Of a stretch of 64,000 nucleotides of DNA, positions 8,731-17,335 are shown piece after piece. The stretch spans positions 224,574-288,573 of the forward strand of contig JAUWYX010000001.1 in assembly GCA_030615625.1 (NCBI GenBank), given 5' to 3'. The notes under the pieces were generated by a model, which saw only the letters and a program-made list of their open reading frames with translations, was not told the origin of the DNA and made no database searches. Position 1 is the first letter of the stretch, and the number at the start of each line of letters is the position of its first letter. The stretch comes from Dehalococcoidia bacterium. GTDB lineage: Bacteria; Chloroflexota; Dehalococcoidia; GIF9; AB-539-J10. A program made the position numbers and the translations under genes.

Positions 8731-9501
8731 CTATCTTCCTTTCGTTCCCCACATCACAATGGCTGCACCTCGAAGCAGGCGTCTCGCTTCTACCAGCGGG
8801 ATTCCGTTTTCACGCCATATTGCGGCGATGCGATCAACAGGATACCGCTGACAGAAGTCCGAGATACTCGGACCCAGGAAACAGCCAATACGATGCCAAC
8901 CTCGTGAAACGGGGATGGTCATTACTGGCATGACGACCCTATTGTAGATTAGCCATAGAGCTCTTACCCAAAGGGTTTCTGGAATGCCGAACTCAAGCGA
9001 GAGCAATTCCCCGCCTGGTTTCAGTACCCGAGACAGCTCCCGTATTGTTGCATCAGGGTCTTGGACATAACGCAACAGGTAGGTAAAGACAACCGTATCG
9101 AAGGTCTCATCAGGAAAGGGTAAATGCTCAGCGCGGCCTTGGGTAAGTTGGATTCTGCCGTCCAGGCTTCTCTTCTCGATGGCGCGGAGGCCAGCTTGCA
9201 GCATTGAGTGGCTAACATCGAGCCCCACGATTCGGCCATCATGGTGGTCGGCGATCTCCAGGGCGACACCGGCTGTACCGGTACATACGTCAAGCACAAG
9301 GTTTCCCGGCCGAAGAGCCATTCGCGAGACCAAAAACCTGCGCCAACGAAGGTACTGAAAGAAAGTCAGCACTTGCGCCCAGGTGTCGTACGAGGGGGCA
9401 ACCCCGTCGAACAGGTCTTGGGCAAGGATTCTCCTTACTGGGACCGCAGGTTGAGATTCAGCTAGCGAAGCCGATCGGTCCTCTCTTTTCTTTGTCTTCA
9501 T
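8731..9501 (-). CDS. Class I SAM-dependent methyltransferase (UbiE/MenG-like)
   Basis: A 256-aa methyltransferase. SAM-binding motif I is LVLDVCTGTAGVALEIA, the acidic motif II is IVGLDVSHSML, and the post-I segment FDTVVFTYLLRYV is typical of demethylmenaquinone/ubiquinone methyltransferases. The preceding DGVAPSYDTWA also matches that family. No menaquinone genes lie nearby, so a different small-molecule substrate is possible. Its codons look GC-richer than those of the flanking radC gene, and it sits between the intact radC and a radC 3' fragment, suggesting insertion. Confidence 0.8.
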   Translation of the reverse strand: MKTKKREDRSASLAESQPAVPVRRILAQDLFDGVAPSYDTWAQVLTFFQYLRWRRFLVSRMALRPGNLVLDVCTGTAGVALEIADHHDGRIVGLDVSHSMLQAGLRAIEKRSLDGRIQLTQGRAEHLPFPDETFDTVVFTYLLRYVQDPDATIRELSRVLKPGGELLSLEFGIPETLWVRALWLIYNRVVMPVMTIPVSRGWHRIGCFLGPSISDFCQRYPVDRIAAIWRENGIPLVEARRLLRGAAIVMWGTKGR

Positions 9502-9808
9502 TCTTTATCCTCCATCGAGCTGTCTTTTCTGCAGACTATCTCATGAAATTAGTCGCGCCAGGATGCTGCAGGCTTGGGTCACTCTTGATTGTGGATAACC
9601 TATGTAATCCAGGTAAACAAATCCTGCGATTTTGGTTCGACCATACACTGAAGTTGAACAATAGCATAAAGTTCTGTCTGTCGTCTAGTACCGCCCACTT
9701 TACCCGACTTGAACTCTATTACATACCCAATTCTTGAGTAGTTCTAAACTAAACGTTTCGTCATGTTGTTACTAATTAGGCGGCGTAGTGTGCTGCAGTA
9801 GGCGATAA

Positions 9809-9905
9809 AGCACGTCATAATAGGCGAAAATCGCTACTTCAGCTTTGCCGATGCCGGGCTAATTGAGGAATATAACTCGGACTTCTTAAGCCTCAAAGAG
9901 GGAAA
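9809..9905 (+). pseudogene. Duplicated 3' fragment of radC
   Basis: Nearly identical to the last roughly 95 bases of radC (8517-8615): the encoded IIGENRYFSFADAGLIEEY is preserved, with synonymous changes such as GAGAATAGA to GAAAATCGC. The frame runs on past the radC stop position into unrelated sequence. No start or JAMM motif remains, so it is a fragment, not a gene. Confidence 0.8.
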
Positions 9906-9918
9906 GGGACTTAAGCCC

Positions 9919-9980
9919 GAGCAGAATCGAATTTATCCCTTAGCGCTTAAAAGCGACAAAAAAACTGCACAATCCGTCAC
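9919..9980 (+). repeat. Intergenic repeat family, partial copy
   Basis: Shares CAGAATCGAATTTAT, CTTAGCGCTTAA and ACTGCACAATCCGTCA in order with the copies at 12760-12872 and 16561-16675. Its left part is replaced by the radC fragment. Confidence 0.7.
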
Positions 9981-10253
9981 GATGTTGGATGACCGTATCC
10001 GTGCCAAAAGCCCTTTTCTTGTAATTCCAGAGGCCCTTCTTTCGAGACGGCATACAATAACTATCCAAAACGTGTCGCGGTAGATAATAATGTCAGGATT
10101 TATGATTTCGAGCTCTGATTTCCAATAAAGGGGGTGCCGTTAGATTAGCAGGTGACAGACAGGTAGGAAGAGATTTGTGCCTTGACCGAGCCGTTAAAGT
10201 GGAGTAAATTCAATAGGGAAATTTTCCATAATAGCCAATGGATTTGGTAGCTC

Positions 10254-11216
10254 ATGCCTACACTCTTGTTAGATAGAAACGCCATCAAAACCCTGATCAG
10301 GATGTCAGACGTTATCAATGTGGTGGAAGTGGCTTTCAGGATGTGCGGCGAAGGCAAGGGAAAGATGCCAGCCAAAACATATTTATCAGTTGAGCATGGT
10401 GATTTCCGCGCAATGCCTGCCGCCTTGCCGGAGTGTGCTGGCATGAAATGGGTAAACGTTCACCCTCAAAATCCGTCTCTTGGTCTGCCTTCGATTATGG
10501 CTATCCTGGTCTACAATGACCCGGAAACAGGGTATCCACTAGCAATAATGGATGCTACTGAAATCACGGCTTACCGAACCGGCGCAGCGGCGGCTATCGC
10601 CTCCAAGTACCTGGCGCGACGAGATTCGCATACAATTGGGATCGTCGGCGCAGGTTTTCAAGCACACACGCAGATATTAGCTCATGCCGAGCTGTTCAGC
10701 CCCATCTCAATAAATGTTTTTGATGTTTCCAAAGCTGCGGCGGATAAACTAATGCATTCTCTGCCACAGTTTTCGATTAGAAATTGTTCCATTCAAGAGG
10801 CAGTGGCATCAGATATCGTATGCACCTTGACCCCTTCTCGTAGCCCCGTTGTCAAGAGGGAGTGGATAATCGCCGGAACTCACATAAATGCGCTCGGTGC
10901 TGATGCGCCAGGTAAGCAAGAACTGGAGCCTTCGATATTGAAGGAGGCAATTGTCGTTGTCGATGACCTGAAACAGACAAGTACCAGCGGGGAGATTAAC
11001 GTGCCTATCCAGAAAGGTAGCTATACTATTGGTGAAGTCTATGGAACACTTGCCGAACTGGTTGTGGGCAAGAAGAAGGGAAGAATGGATAATAGAGCTA
11101 TCACTATATTCGATTCAACTGGAATTGCCATCGAGGACATAGCCGTGGCCAGGCTTATCTTTGAGAAGGCTCAACAAATAGGTGGTTATCCGTCGATTAA
11201 CTTGATAGGGACATGA
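10254..11216 (+). CDS. Ornithine cyclodeaminase / alanine dehydrogenase family (mu-crystallin fold)
   Basis: A 320-aa NAD(P)-dependent enzyme. The substrate-binding N-terminal part contains MPAKTYLS and the GMKWVNVHPQNP segment with the family Lys; the Rossmann motif is IGIVGAGFQAHTQ, preceded by the EITAYRTGAAAAIASKYLA helix. It could deaminate ornithine to proline or act as an archaeal-type alanine dehydrogenase; sequence alone does not decide. ATG 10254 has no clear Shine-Dalgarno sequence. It is a single-gene unit flanked by repeat-rich spacers. Confidence 0.85.
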   Translation: MPTLLLDRNAIKTLIRMSDVINVVEVAFRMCGEGKGKMPAKTYLSVEHGDFRAMPAALPECAGMKWVNVHPQNPSLGLPSIMAILVYNDPETGYPLAIMDATEITAYRTGAAAAIASKYLARRDSHTIGIVGAGFQAHTQILAHAELFSPISINVFDVSKAAADKLMHSLPQFSIRNCSIQEAVASDIVCTLTPSRSPVVKREWIIAGTHINALGADAPGKQELEPSILKEAIVVVDDLKQTSTSGEINVPIQKGSYTIGEVYGTLAELVVGKKKGRMDNRAITIFDSTGIAIEDIAVARLIFEKAQQIGGYPSINLIGT

Positions 11217-11465
11217 GACAGCAGACAATAAACGGAGTTCTTTGGTTCCTCACATGACACTTTCCATCGTTTTGCTCCTTTTGTCATCTGTTGCACTTGA
11301 GACAGATTTACAGGAAGTACACGGCTGTAGCAGGACCTATTTGTTTGTTAGGCTTTTCTCAAAGGTTTTGACATCGTCGGCATCAAAGAGGCTAGCCCGT
11401 TTCGATTGATTTCTCTTGCGGTGTCAATGATAATATTACGGATTTTGTTTCCGAGGGAATGAGAG

Positions 11466-12521
11466 ATGAAAGTAATTGATTTGCGTAGCGACACTGTCAC
11501 TCATCCCACACCTGAGATGCGGAAGGCAATGTTTGAGGCGGAAGTAGGTGACGATGTTTATCGTGAGGACCCCACGGTCAACCGGCTTGAGACGATGGCA
11601 GCGGAGATAATGGGCAAGAAAGCCGCACTTTTCACTACCTCCGGCACCCAGAGTAATCTTATTGCCGTGCTCACTCATACCAATCATGGCGACGAAATCA
11701 TCGTGGGAGATGAGGCACACATCCTGTGGTACGAAGTAGGTGGCGCGGCAACCCTCGGCGGTGTAATTATGCGCACCTTGCCCAATGATAGTTGCGGCCG
11801 TCTCAATCTAGATGATATTGACCAAGCAATCCGGGCCAATGATATCCACTACCCGGAGACCAGGCTCCTCTGTCTGGAGAACACACATAACCGTTGCGGT
11901 GGGGGCGTCCTTACGACAGACTATACGGACGAAGTCTGTAATCTAGCCCACACACGCGGGCTAAAGGTACATCTGGATGGCGCTCGCATTTTCAATGCCG
12001 CAATTGCTCTCGGCGTACCGGCGCGCGCACTAGCCCAGAATTCAGATTCTGTAGCATTATGCCTTTCGAAAGGACTGAGTGCGCCTGTTGGATCGCTGCT
12101 GTGCGGGAGCAAGGATTTCATTGAGCGAGCCCGCAAGTTTCGTAAGATGCTGGGTGGTGGCATGCGGCAGGCGGGGATTATCGCGGCTGCGGGCATCGTG
12201 GCACTGGAAACAATGGTAGACCGCCTGGCTGAAGATCACTCCAATGCGAGATGTCTGGCACAAGGGCTCGCAAGCATCAAAGGAATAAGGCTAGCCCAAG
12301 ATGAAATACCTACAAACATCGTGATGTTTAGCCTCTCCCCGGAGTTATCTGTCGTCGAGTTTGTTGAAGACCTTGAGAGAGCAGGGGTAAAGGTAGGCTT
12401 ACGTGACGGTCGCCCATTCCGTGTGGTTACTCACCGCATGGTCTCATCCTCAGATATTGAAGAAGCACTGACACGCATCGAAGCAGTTTGTCGCAGGCTC
12501 CGTCGTCGGGCTCGAGAATAG
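11466..12521 (+). CDS. ltaE: Low-specificity L-threonine aldolase
   Basis: PLP enzyme cleaving L-threonine or L-allo-threonine to glycine and acetaldehyde (fold type I). The N-terminus IDLRSDTVTHPTPEMR and GDDVYREDPTVN are diagnostic; HLDGARIFNA carries the PLP-binding Asp, and the Schiff-base Lys is in VALCLSKGLSAPVG. At 351 aa it is full length. The start ATG is preceded by GAGGGAATGAG. It is followed by a gene-free repeat region, so it is probably transcribed alone. Confidence 0.92.
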   Translation: MKVIDLRSDTVTHPTPEMRKAMFEAEVGDDVYREDPTVNRLETMAAEIMGKKAALFTTSGTQSNLIAVLTHTNHGDEIIVGDEAHILWYEVGGAATLGGVIMRTLPNDSCGRLNLDDIDQAIRANDIHYPETRLLCLENTHNRCGGGVLTTDYTDEVCNLAHTRGLKVHLDGARIFNAAIALGVPARALAQNSDSVALCLSKGLSAPVGSLLCGSKDFIERARKFRKMLGGGMRQAGIIAAAGIVALETMVDRLAEDHSNARCLAQGLASIKGIRLAQDEIPTNIVMFSLSPELSVVEFVEDLERAGVKVGLRDGRPFRVVTHRMVSSSDIEEALTRIEAVCRRLRRRARE

Positions 12522-12903
12522 CCTTGGTATGGCAGCATTACAGCAATCGTTCCGTCGATGTATTTCAGACTGACTTGCATAGATCCATGTGGGCCTGAGC
12601 TCTTAGTCCGAGGTAATCCCGGAACCAAAACCAGGATGGCAAAACTGGGTTGCGTGACCTCCCATCGCTTTGTTCATTTTGCCATCCATAGCATCTGAGG
12701 CAGATGTAGACCTCGAATAGAGCCACGGCGGGATTTAACAACCTTAATAAGCTACCTGGCAATCTTAACTTTTTCCTTTTGGCGTTTTCTGAGCCGGATT
12801 ACCAAAGGCGGAATCGAATTTATTACTTAGCGCTTAAGGTGACTGGAAAACTGCACAATCCGTCAGATTGTTCAACAGGAGATTCAAAGACCGGATAGGC
12901 GGA
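12522..12903. other. Gene-free spacer between convergent genes, repeat-rich
   Basis: No gene seen. It contains a segment at 12690-12744 that matches the promoter-proximal region of the second zinc-ribbon gene (22190-22246), and a full copy of the intergenic repeat at 12760-12872. Confidence 0.6.
12760..12872 (+). repeat. Intergenic repeat family, full copy
   Basis: About 110 bp that aligns end to end with 16561-16675: both carry TTCTGAGCC.GATTA, AGGCGGAA, TTTATTACTTAGCGCTTAA, GGTGACTGG and AAACTGCACAATCCGTCA. No inverted termini or ORF identified. Confidence 0.75.
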
Positions 12904-14904
12904 CTATGTACCTTTTTGCCTATGGTGTAGCTGTGCTTGTAGTTCACGGTACTTGTCGATGTATTCGTGGATTGCTATCACAACAGCGGCGTGGCTCCAG
13001 GTCAGCGGTGAGACACTGAGCGGAGCATAATTATGCGGATGAACCTGCTCAGCAAGAACACCACTATGGAGAGCGCAGTGCTGAGCCCAGGTGAGGATTT
13101 CAAGGGCCGGCTTTAGGTCATCTACCGATTGAGCCCTGGCAGTGTGGTACTGTGCTACCCACATGGTGCAAACAAACCATGGGTTACCAGGAATATTGGC
13201 TATGTCCTGGCTGGCTTGCTGGTAGCGGTCGTTCTCGTAACGGGCAATGCCTCCCACCTTAGTCTTGCACCAAAGCCTGTCTATAATTGCTGCCATCGTG
13301 CTCTCAATAAGGGGATCAGTAGCTTGGAGCATGCCGAACAGAAAAGGACCGCAAATACTGCTATCAATAGTGTAGTCCGGCTCCACCACACCATCAGCGT
13401 CAACCGTGATTGAGCGCAGGAAGCGTCCCAACTTCTTGTCAAAAAGATACTCAATAGCCGCCTCTTTTATCTCAGCAGCCGCCTGACGGTACCGTTTAGT
13501 GAGGGTCACCTCACCAAACATTTCCGTAAAATTGGCTGCCGCTTGTAAGCCTGCCCAGACCGCAGCCACGGTAAACGAGTGGATGCTACGGCGTTCCTCC
13601 CAAAGGTCATATGAAGGTGCCGGAAGGTTCGTATGAGGCTCTCTATAGCTAACCATAAAGTCGGCAGCGTTCTTAATCAGCGTTCGATAAAGGGAACGGA
13701 TGTGCTCTACATTGTGGAACTTATGGTAGTGGTGCCAGAGGCTGTATATTACTAAAGCAGTCTCATCCTCTTCAATTGGCAGTTGCAGCTTGCCCTCCTC
13801 GTCTGCCCAGGGCATCCAGTCGCCTGCCAGACATCCATCGGAGGTATACTTATGAAGGAAGTAGCCTTCACTGGTGATGGTATTGGCGCAAAAATCGAAG
13901 AACCCGTGACTGACTTCATCATAGTTGGCCATGTCGAAGGCCCTAGCTGCAAAGGCACCATCACGACCCCACACATAAGAGTAGCTGTCCCCCAACACTT
14001 CGGCGATGTCTGAGTCAGTGCTGGCAATGATAGCGCCGCGGTTATCAGTCTGCACACGCATCGTAAGCAAGCTGCGGCGATACAGGTCCAATACAGAGGC
14101 TGGCAAGTCGGCAAAGTCCAGTGATTCCTTATTCACCCAAGCTCGCCAGTAGTCACGGGTGCGGATGACGAATGACTCAGGTCCACGTTCCTTGACCAGA
14201 GCGTTGAGTTCCTCGACTCCGTGGAAGTGGGTACTGGCCGCCAGCCAGTGGTAAATGGTTGAGCTTCCTCCAGCGGGCACAGCCTTCTCATAAAGCCCGA
14301 TGACGCCCTCAGCGAAGCCGCAGGTAAGAGGCACCTTCTCCAATTTGCCATCTTCGGCATCGCGCCGTGCACTTTGTTTATCCTCTGATTTTATGCTTCC
14401 GGTTGTCCAGTCGTCGAGGCCAACCCTTCCATTTACCTGGCCACCTGCCAGGAAGTAACGCTGCTCTTTATACATCACCAATGCCCTCAGTTCTGGGTGG
14501 TAGTAGATAGTATCGCTTATTTCCCTGCCCAGGATCCGTAGCGCATAATGGAAGAATAGACGTACGTCGCGGGGGTAGTCTCGGTGATTGACGATATTAA
14601 CTCGTCTAAAGAAGATGTCCCGGTGAAAGTCCACGAGGTCAGAATAGGTGAGGGTAAGCCCCATAGTCGGATTAGTGGCCGTAACTTTGGTGACCAGACT
14701 ATCGCTTTCATAGACCATTTCCTTTTGCCACTGGGGGCTGTCAATCCAGGTGAAGTTGCCATCAACCCAGATGCCAGTACGGGATACACAACCTTCGCTA
14801 TGGTTCTCCTTGCCGATATAGGGATAGTAGATATCACGGAGGTTGTAATCAGTATCGAAATTGATGAGCAGGTTGCCATTGCCAATGGGTAAGTCTCTAG
14901 GCAT
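12904..14904 (-). CDS. Glycoside hydrolase family 15 (glucoamylase-like)
   Basis: Inverting exo-alpha-glucosidase of 666 aa: an N-terminal beta-sandwich (roughly residues 1-260) followed by the (alpha/alpha)6 barrel. YVWGRDGAFAARAFDMA and the YDLWEERRSIHSFTVA segment with the likely general-acid Glu are recognisable, and the late LAEQVHPHNYAPLSVSPLTWS carries the likely general base. No signal peptide, so it is probably cytoplasmic, acting on glycogen, maltooligosaccharides, trehalose or a related glucoside. It is 52 bases downstream of the GT4 gene on the same strand and probably co-transcribed with it. Confidence 0.87.
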   Translation of the reverse strand: MPRDLPIGNGNLLINFDTDYNLRDIYYPYIGKENHSEGCVSRTGIWVDGNFTWIDSPQWQKEMVYESDSLVTKVTATNPTMGLTLTYSDLVDFHRDIFFRRVNIVNHRDYPRDVRLFFHYALRILGREISDTIYYHPELRALVMYKEQRYFLAGGQVNGRVGLDDWTTGSIKSEDKQSARRDAEDGKLEKVPLTCGFAEGVIGLYEKAVPAGGSSTIYHWLAASTHFHGVEELNALVKERGPESFVIRTRDYWRAWVNKESLDFADLPASVLDLYRRSLLTMRVQTDNRGAIIASTDSDIAEVLGDSYSYVWGRDGAFAARAFDMANYDEVSHGFFDFCANTITSEGYFLHKYTSDGCLAGDWMPWADEEGKLQLPIEEDETALVIYSLWHHYHKFHNVEHIRSLYRTLIKNAADFMVSYREPHTNLPAPSYDLWEERRSIHSFTVAAVWAGLQAAANFTEMFGEVTLTKRYRQAAAEIKEAAIEYLFDKKLGRFLRSITVDADGVVEPDYTIDSSICGPFLFGMLQATDPLIESTMAAIIDRLWCKTKVGGIARYENDRYQQASQDIANIPGNPWFVCTMWVAQYHTARAQSVDDLKPALEILTWAQHCALHSGVLAEQVHPHNYAPLSVSPLTWSHAAVVIAIHEYIDKYRELQAQLHHRQKGT

Positions 14905-14934
14905 GTTAGTTGTTGCAGTACCCTCCTCTCTCGC

Positions 14935-15154
14935 TTTAATACACTATTATAGACCTCTAGGGTTTTCTGAGATGCCGGATTCCGTGAAAGTCTCTCGGCA
15001 GTCTCTCGGGCACGCTCAGCTGTAGCCTTTCTAAGTCCGGCCGATTTAATACAGTATTATAGACCTCCAAGGTTTTCTGAACTACCTGATCCCATGAGAA
15101 TTTCTCTGCGGTTTCCCTGGCACGCTCACCCATGGTCTTTCTAAGTCCAGCATT
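14935..15154. repeat. 110-bp tandem duplication at the 3' end of the GT4 gene
   Basis: Two adjacent 110-bp units (14935-15044 and 15045-15154) begin TTTAATACAC/GTATTATAGACCTC and end CTTTCTAAGTCC. The right-hand unit encodes the normal end of the glycosyltransferase; the left-hand unit is a diverged copy. Since 110 is not a multiple of 3, the copy is read in another frame and provides a novel tail. Confidence 0.9.
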
Positions 15155-16213
15155 TGAAAGCAGCAACTCGATTTTTGCTGCCAGGCCGTTGACATCGGAG
15201 GGGGCTCTAAGTAGGAGGCCATTTACCCCATCGATTATGAGATCGGCAGCTCCGGCAACCCTGCTGGTGATTACAGGCAAGCCGCTGGCCATAGCCTCGA
15301 CGATGACCAGACCAAAGGGCTCATATATGGTGGGAAGAACGAATATATCGCTAGCAGCATAGTATTCCCAAAGATTGCTGCTGTGGGGGACAAAGATTAT
15401 CCTGTCCCTCACCCGCTTTAGCTCCGCAAGCTGGCCGTAGAATTTGTCGTCACCGCTACCACAGATAAAAAGTTTGACATCCGGCCTCTGAACGAGCGAA
15501 AGTGCTTCTATGATATGAAGCACTCCTTTTCTCTCCCAGTCACCTCCGGCGAACATCAGTAATGGATCACTACGGGATACACCATGCTCTTGCCTGATCT
15601 GGCCTCTATAGAGCAGCCGATTAGTCGGGTGGAATCTGAGAGTATCTACCCCATTGGGGATTACTATAATATTTTTGGCGGCATTGCCATAATGGCGGAT
15701 GAACTCCCTTTTCATAGACTGTGAAACTACGATAAGCGCTTTAGGGCTATTGTGACCGATTATTACTCCCTCAACAAAGGCGGCTAATCTACGATATATG
15801 CTGTGGTCAAGAACTTTCAGTTTTTGCCTTATACTCTTATGCGGCATCTCAATTATGTTGCTTCTCTCAAGACGAAGACCCTCCTTCTCACAGAAATGGG
15901 AGGTGATAACATTGGTAGAAAAGGCACAACAACACCCTGCTGAATGGATGATATCAAAGCTCCTTTTCCTGAGGAAGGAAAGAGCGGTAAGAATGATGGT
16001 GCTGGATACCAGGAAGGTAAGGTAGGCTAAGAAATTGGGACGGGTAACCGCTGGCACCTTATAGTGCTTAATTTTGGACAGGTCAATTCCCTCAATGTTG
16101 TGAGAGAAAACCGAAACCTGATGGTCTTCACAAAGCCTCTCGACCAGGGCGGCGGTAACTTTTGCCGGGCCAGCTTGATGATGAACACCAGACGTAATGA
16201 CAGCGATTCTCAA
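14957..16213 (-). CDS. Glycosyltransferase family 4
   Basis: A 418-aa retaining GT-B transferase. The N-terminal domain has SGVHHQAGPAKVTAALV; the C-terminal nucleotide-sugar domain has FAGGDWERKGVLHIIEAL and the EX7E motif YEPFGLVIVEAMASGLPVI. Acceptor and donor unknown; the co-oriented GH15 gene suggests alpha-glucan or glucoside metabolism. The family-like C-terminus ends near LEVYNTVLN; the remaining roughly 28 residues come from the out-of-frame tandem duplicate. Upstream of its start lie some 530 bases without a gene. Confidence 0.87.
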   Translation of the reverse strand: MRIAVITSGVHHQAGPAKVTAALVERLCEDHQVSVFSHNIEGIDLSKIKHYKVPAVTRPNFLAYLTFLVSSTIILTALSFLRKRSFDIIHSAGCCCAFSTNVITSHFCEKEGLRLERSNIIEMPHKSIRQKLKVLDHSIYRRLAAFVEGVIIGHNSPKALIVVSQSMKREFIRHYGNAAKNIIVIPNGVDTLRFHPTNRLLYRGQIRQEHGVSRSDPLLMFAGGDWERKGVLHIIEALSLVQRPDVKLFICGSGDDKFYGQLAELKRVRDRIIFVPHSSNLWEYYAASDIFVLPTIYEPFGLVIVEAMASGLPVITSRVAGAADLIIDGVNGLLLRAPSDVNGLAAKIELLLSNAGLRKTMGERARETAEKFSWDQVVQKTLEVYNTVLNRPDLERLQLSVPERLPRDFHGIRHLRKP

Positions 16214-16743
16214 ACATGCCTCCGAAGGGTGCCTTTGACGCAGGGGTTTAGTATACAGTCCTCTTGCGGGAAGGTACCACGTTTTGCTTCAAAGAGCTAG
16301 TGCCAACCCTACCACCAAGGCCGCCGCTAAATGGCGCTTGCCATTTGGAACTATAAATATTATACCACAATGGACACGGTGTGCATAGAAACTTACTCTA
16401 TGTCAGCTGCTGCGCAAGGGGTCGAGTCTAAACAAAGGGTGCAAGCTTCAAAGTAAGGAATACAATTCACATTGAGATGAACAAAAAGCCAAATTGTTCG
16501 ATTAACTTCCTCGAACCTCGTGGGGTGGTCAGGCAATTGCTAAGCCATTTCAGGAATGCTTTGAATCTTAGTTCTTCGCCTTTCGACGTCTTCTGAGCCA
16601 GATTATCAGAGGCGGAACCAAATTTATTACTTAGCGCTTAAAGGTGACTGGGAAACTGCACAATCCGTCATTTGGTTACTATGAGGGGAGAGAGTATCAC
16701 ACTATAAAAGGCACCCTGGCATACAGGAGGGTCTGCACTCATT
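16214..16743. other. Gene-free spacer with intergenic repeat
   Basis: No credible gene; the ORF at 16644-16853 runs across a repeat and a promoter. It contains an ACAAAAAGCC...TTCCTCG segment (16491-16521) shared with 22073-22100 and a full intergenic repeat at 16561-16675. Confidence 0.6.
16561..16675 (+). repeat. Intergenic repeat family, full copy
   Basis: About 85 percent identical by eye to 12760-12872 over the full length. It ends about 70 bases upstream of the -35 box of the first zinc-ribbon gene. Confidence 0.75.
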
Positions 16744-16772
16744 TTGCAAAGAAGTTCTCCTTAGTATATAAT
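16744..16772 (+). promoter_or_regulatory. Promoter of zinc-ribbon gene 1
   Basis: TTGCAA, 17-nt spacer, TATAAT. Transcription would begin near 16780, leaving a leader of about 100 nt before the ATG. The leader is similar to that of the second zinc-ribbon gene (shared AGGTTATTACAAGCTTC). Confidence 0.65.
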
Positions 16773-16882
16773 ATCCATAGTTCAGTTCAGGTTATTACAA
16801 GCTTCTTAGAATCTCAGCAGATTTATCTTAAGTATTGGGTAGCCGGACTCTAACTAAAATTTAAAAAAGGGGAGGTTATCCA

Positions 16883-17071
16883 ATGAGTTTTCAGGATAAG
16901 TCACTTCAATGCTCCGATTGTGGGCAAGAGTTCATCTTCACGGCTGGAGAACAAGAGTTCTATTCGTCTCGTGGCCTGCAGAATGAACCTAAGCGTTGTC
17001 CCCAATGCCGCCGAGCAAGAAAAGCACAGCGTAGTGGAAGCGGTGGCGACAACTATACATCACGCTATTAA
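16883..17071 (+). CDS. Zinc-ribbon protein, shortened copy
   Basis: A 62-aa zf-trcl-type protein: MSFQDKSLQCSDCG ... EPKRCPQC supplies two CxxC pairs for one zinc ion, followed by a basic, Gly/Ser-rich tail. SD GGGGAGG at 16868-16874. Compared with its 101-aa paralogue at 22377 it lacks the second zinc knuckle, because the frame is lost after SGGDNYTSRY; the lost part is still visible downstream (17083-17187). Such proteins often sit near RNA-binding and cold-shock genes, as here, so a nucleic-acid-binding role is inferred. Confidence 0.75.
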   Translation: MSFQDKSLQCSDCGQEFIFTAGEQEFYSSRGLQNEPKRCPQCRRARKAQRSGSGGDNYTSRY

Positions 17072-17082
17072 ACCTTCCGGGT

Positions 17083-17187
17083 ATGTATGCTAAGTGTAGC
17101 ATGCAAGACGAAGTCTCCTTCAAGTTTGACGAAAGGAGATTGGTGTATTGTAGTGATCGCTACAATAAGGTCGGATTGAGTAGGTAG
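17083..17187 (+). pseudogene. Decayed second zinc knuckle of zinc-ribbon gene 1
   Basis: In another frame than 16883-17071, this stretch encodes MYAKCSMQDE...LVYCSDRYNKVGLSR, matching the C-terminal half of the paralogue (ICAECGKDTE...VYCSDCYSKVRLSR). Two metal-binding Cys positions are lost (CAEC to CSMQ and CSDC to CSDR), so it is a frameshifted remnant. Confidence 0.7.
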
Positions 17188-17335
17188 CGCTAGCCTAGCT
17201 TCAATAGCACACATAGTCCAGGGATACCCAGGTTATGCATGTTTTTAGAATGCGTTGGTGTGATATGTCATTGCAAGTCGCGATGCAACAAACAGGCAAT
17301 TAAGATTTAAGTAATTTAAAAGGGAGGGTTCTAAT

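Larger units (their letters stand above)
9502..10253. other. Gene-poor stretch with radC debris and intergenic repeat
   Basis: No credible intact gene; the ORFs at 9492-9737 and 10145-10444 have no family features. It contains the radC 3' fragment (9809-9905) and directly after it a partial copy of the intergenic repeat family (9919-9980). Confidence 0.6.

Noticed and set aside
9492-9737. ORF of 81 aa divergent from the methyltransferase
   Set aside because: No SD, no domain, starts inside the neighbouring gene's 5' end; composition is spacer-like.
12904-16213. GH15 and GT4 as a trehalose or glycogen operon
   Set aside because: No trehalose synthase, glycogen synthase or branching enzyme genes nearby; substrate left open.
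16644-16853. ORF of 69 aa before zinc-ribbon gene 1
   Set aside because: It runs across the intergenic repeat and a promoter and leader that are conserved with the other copy; no protein features.
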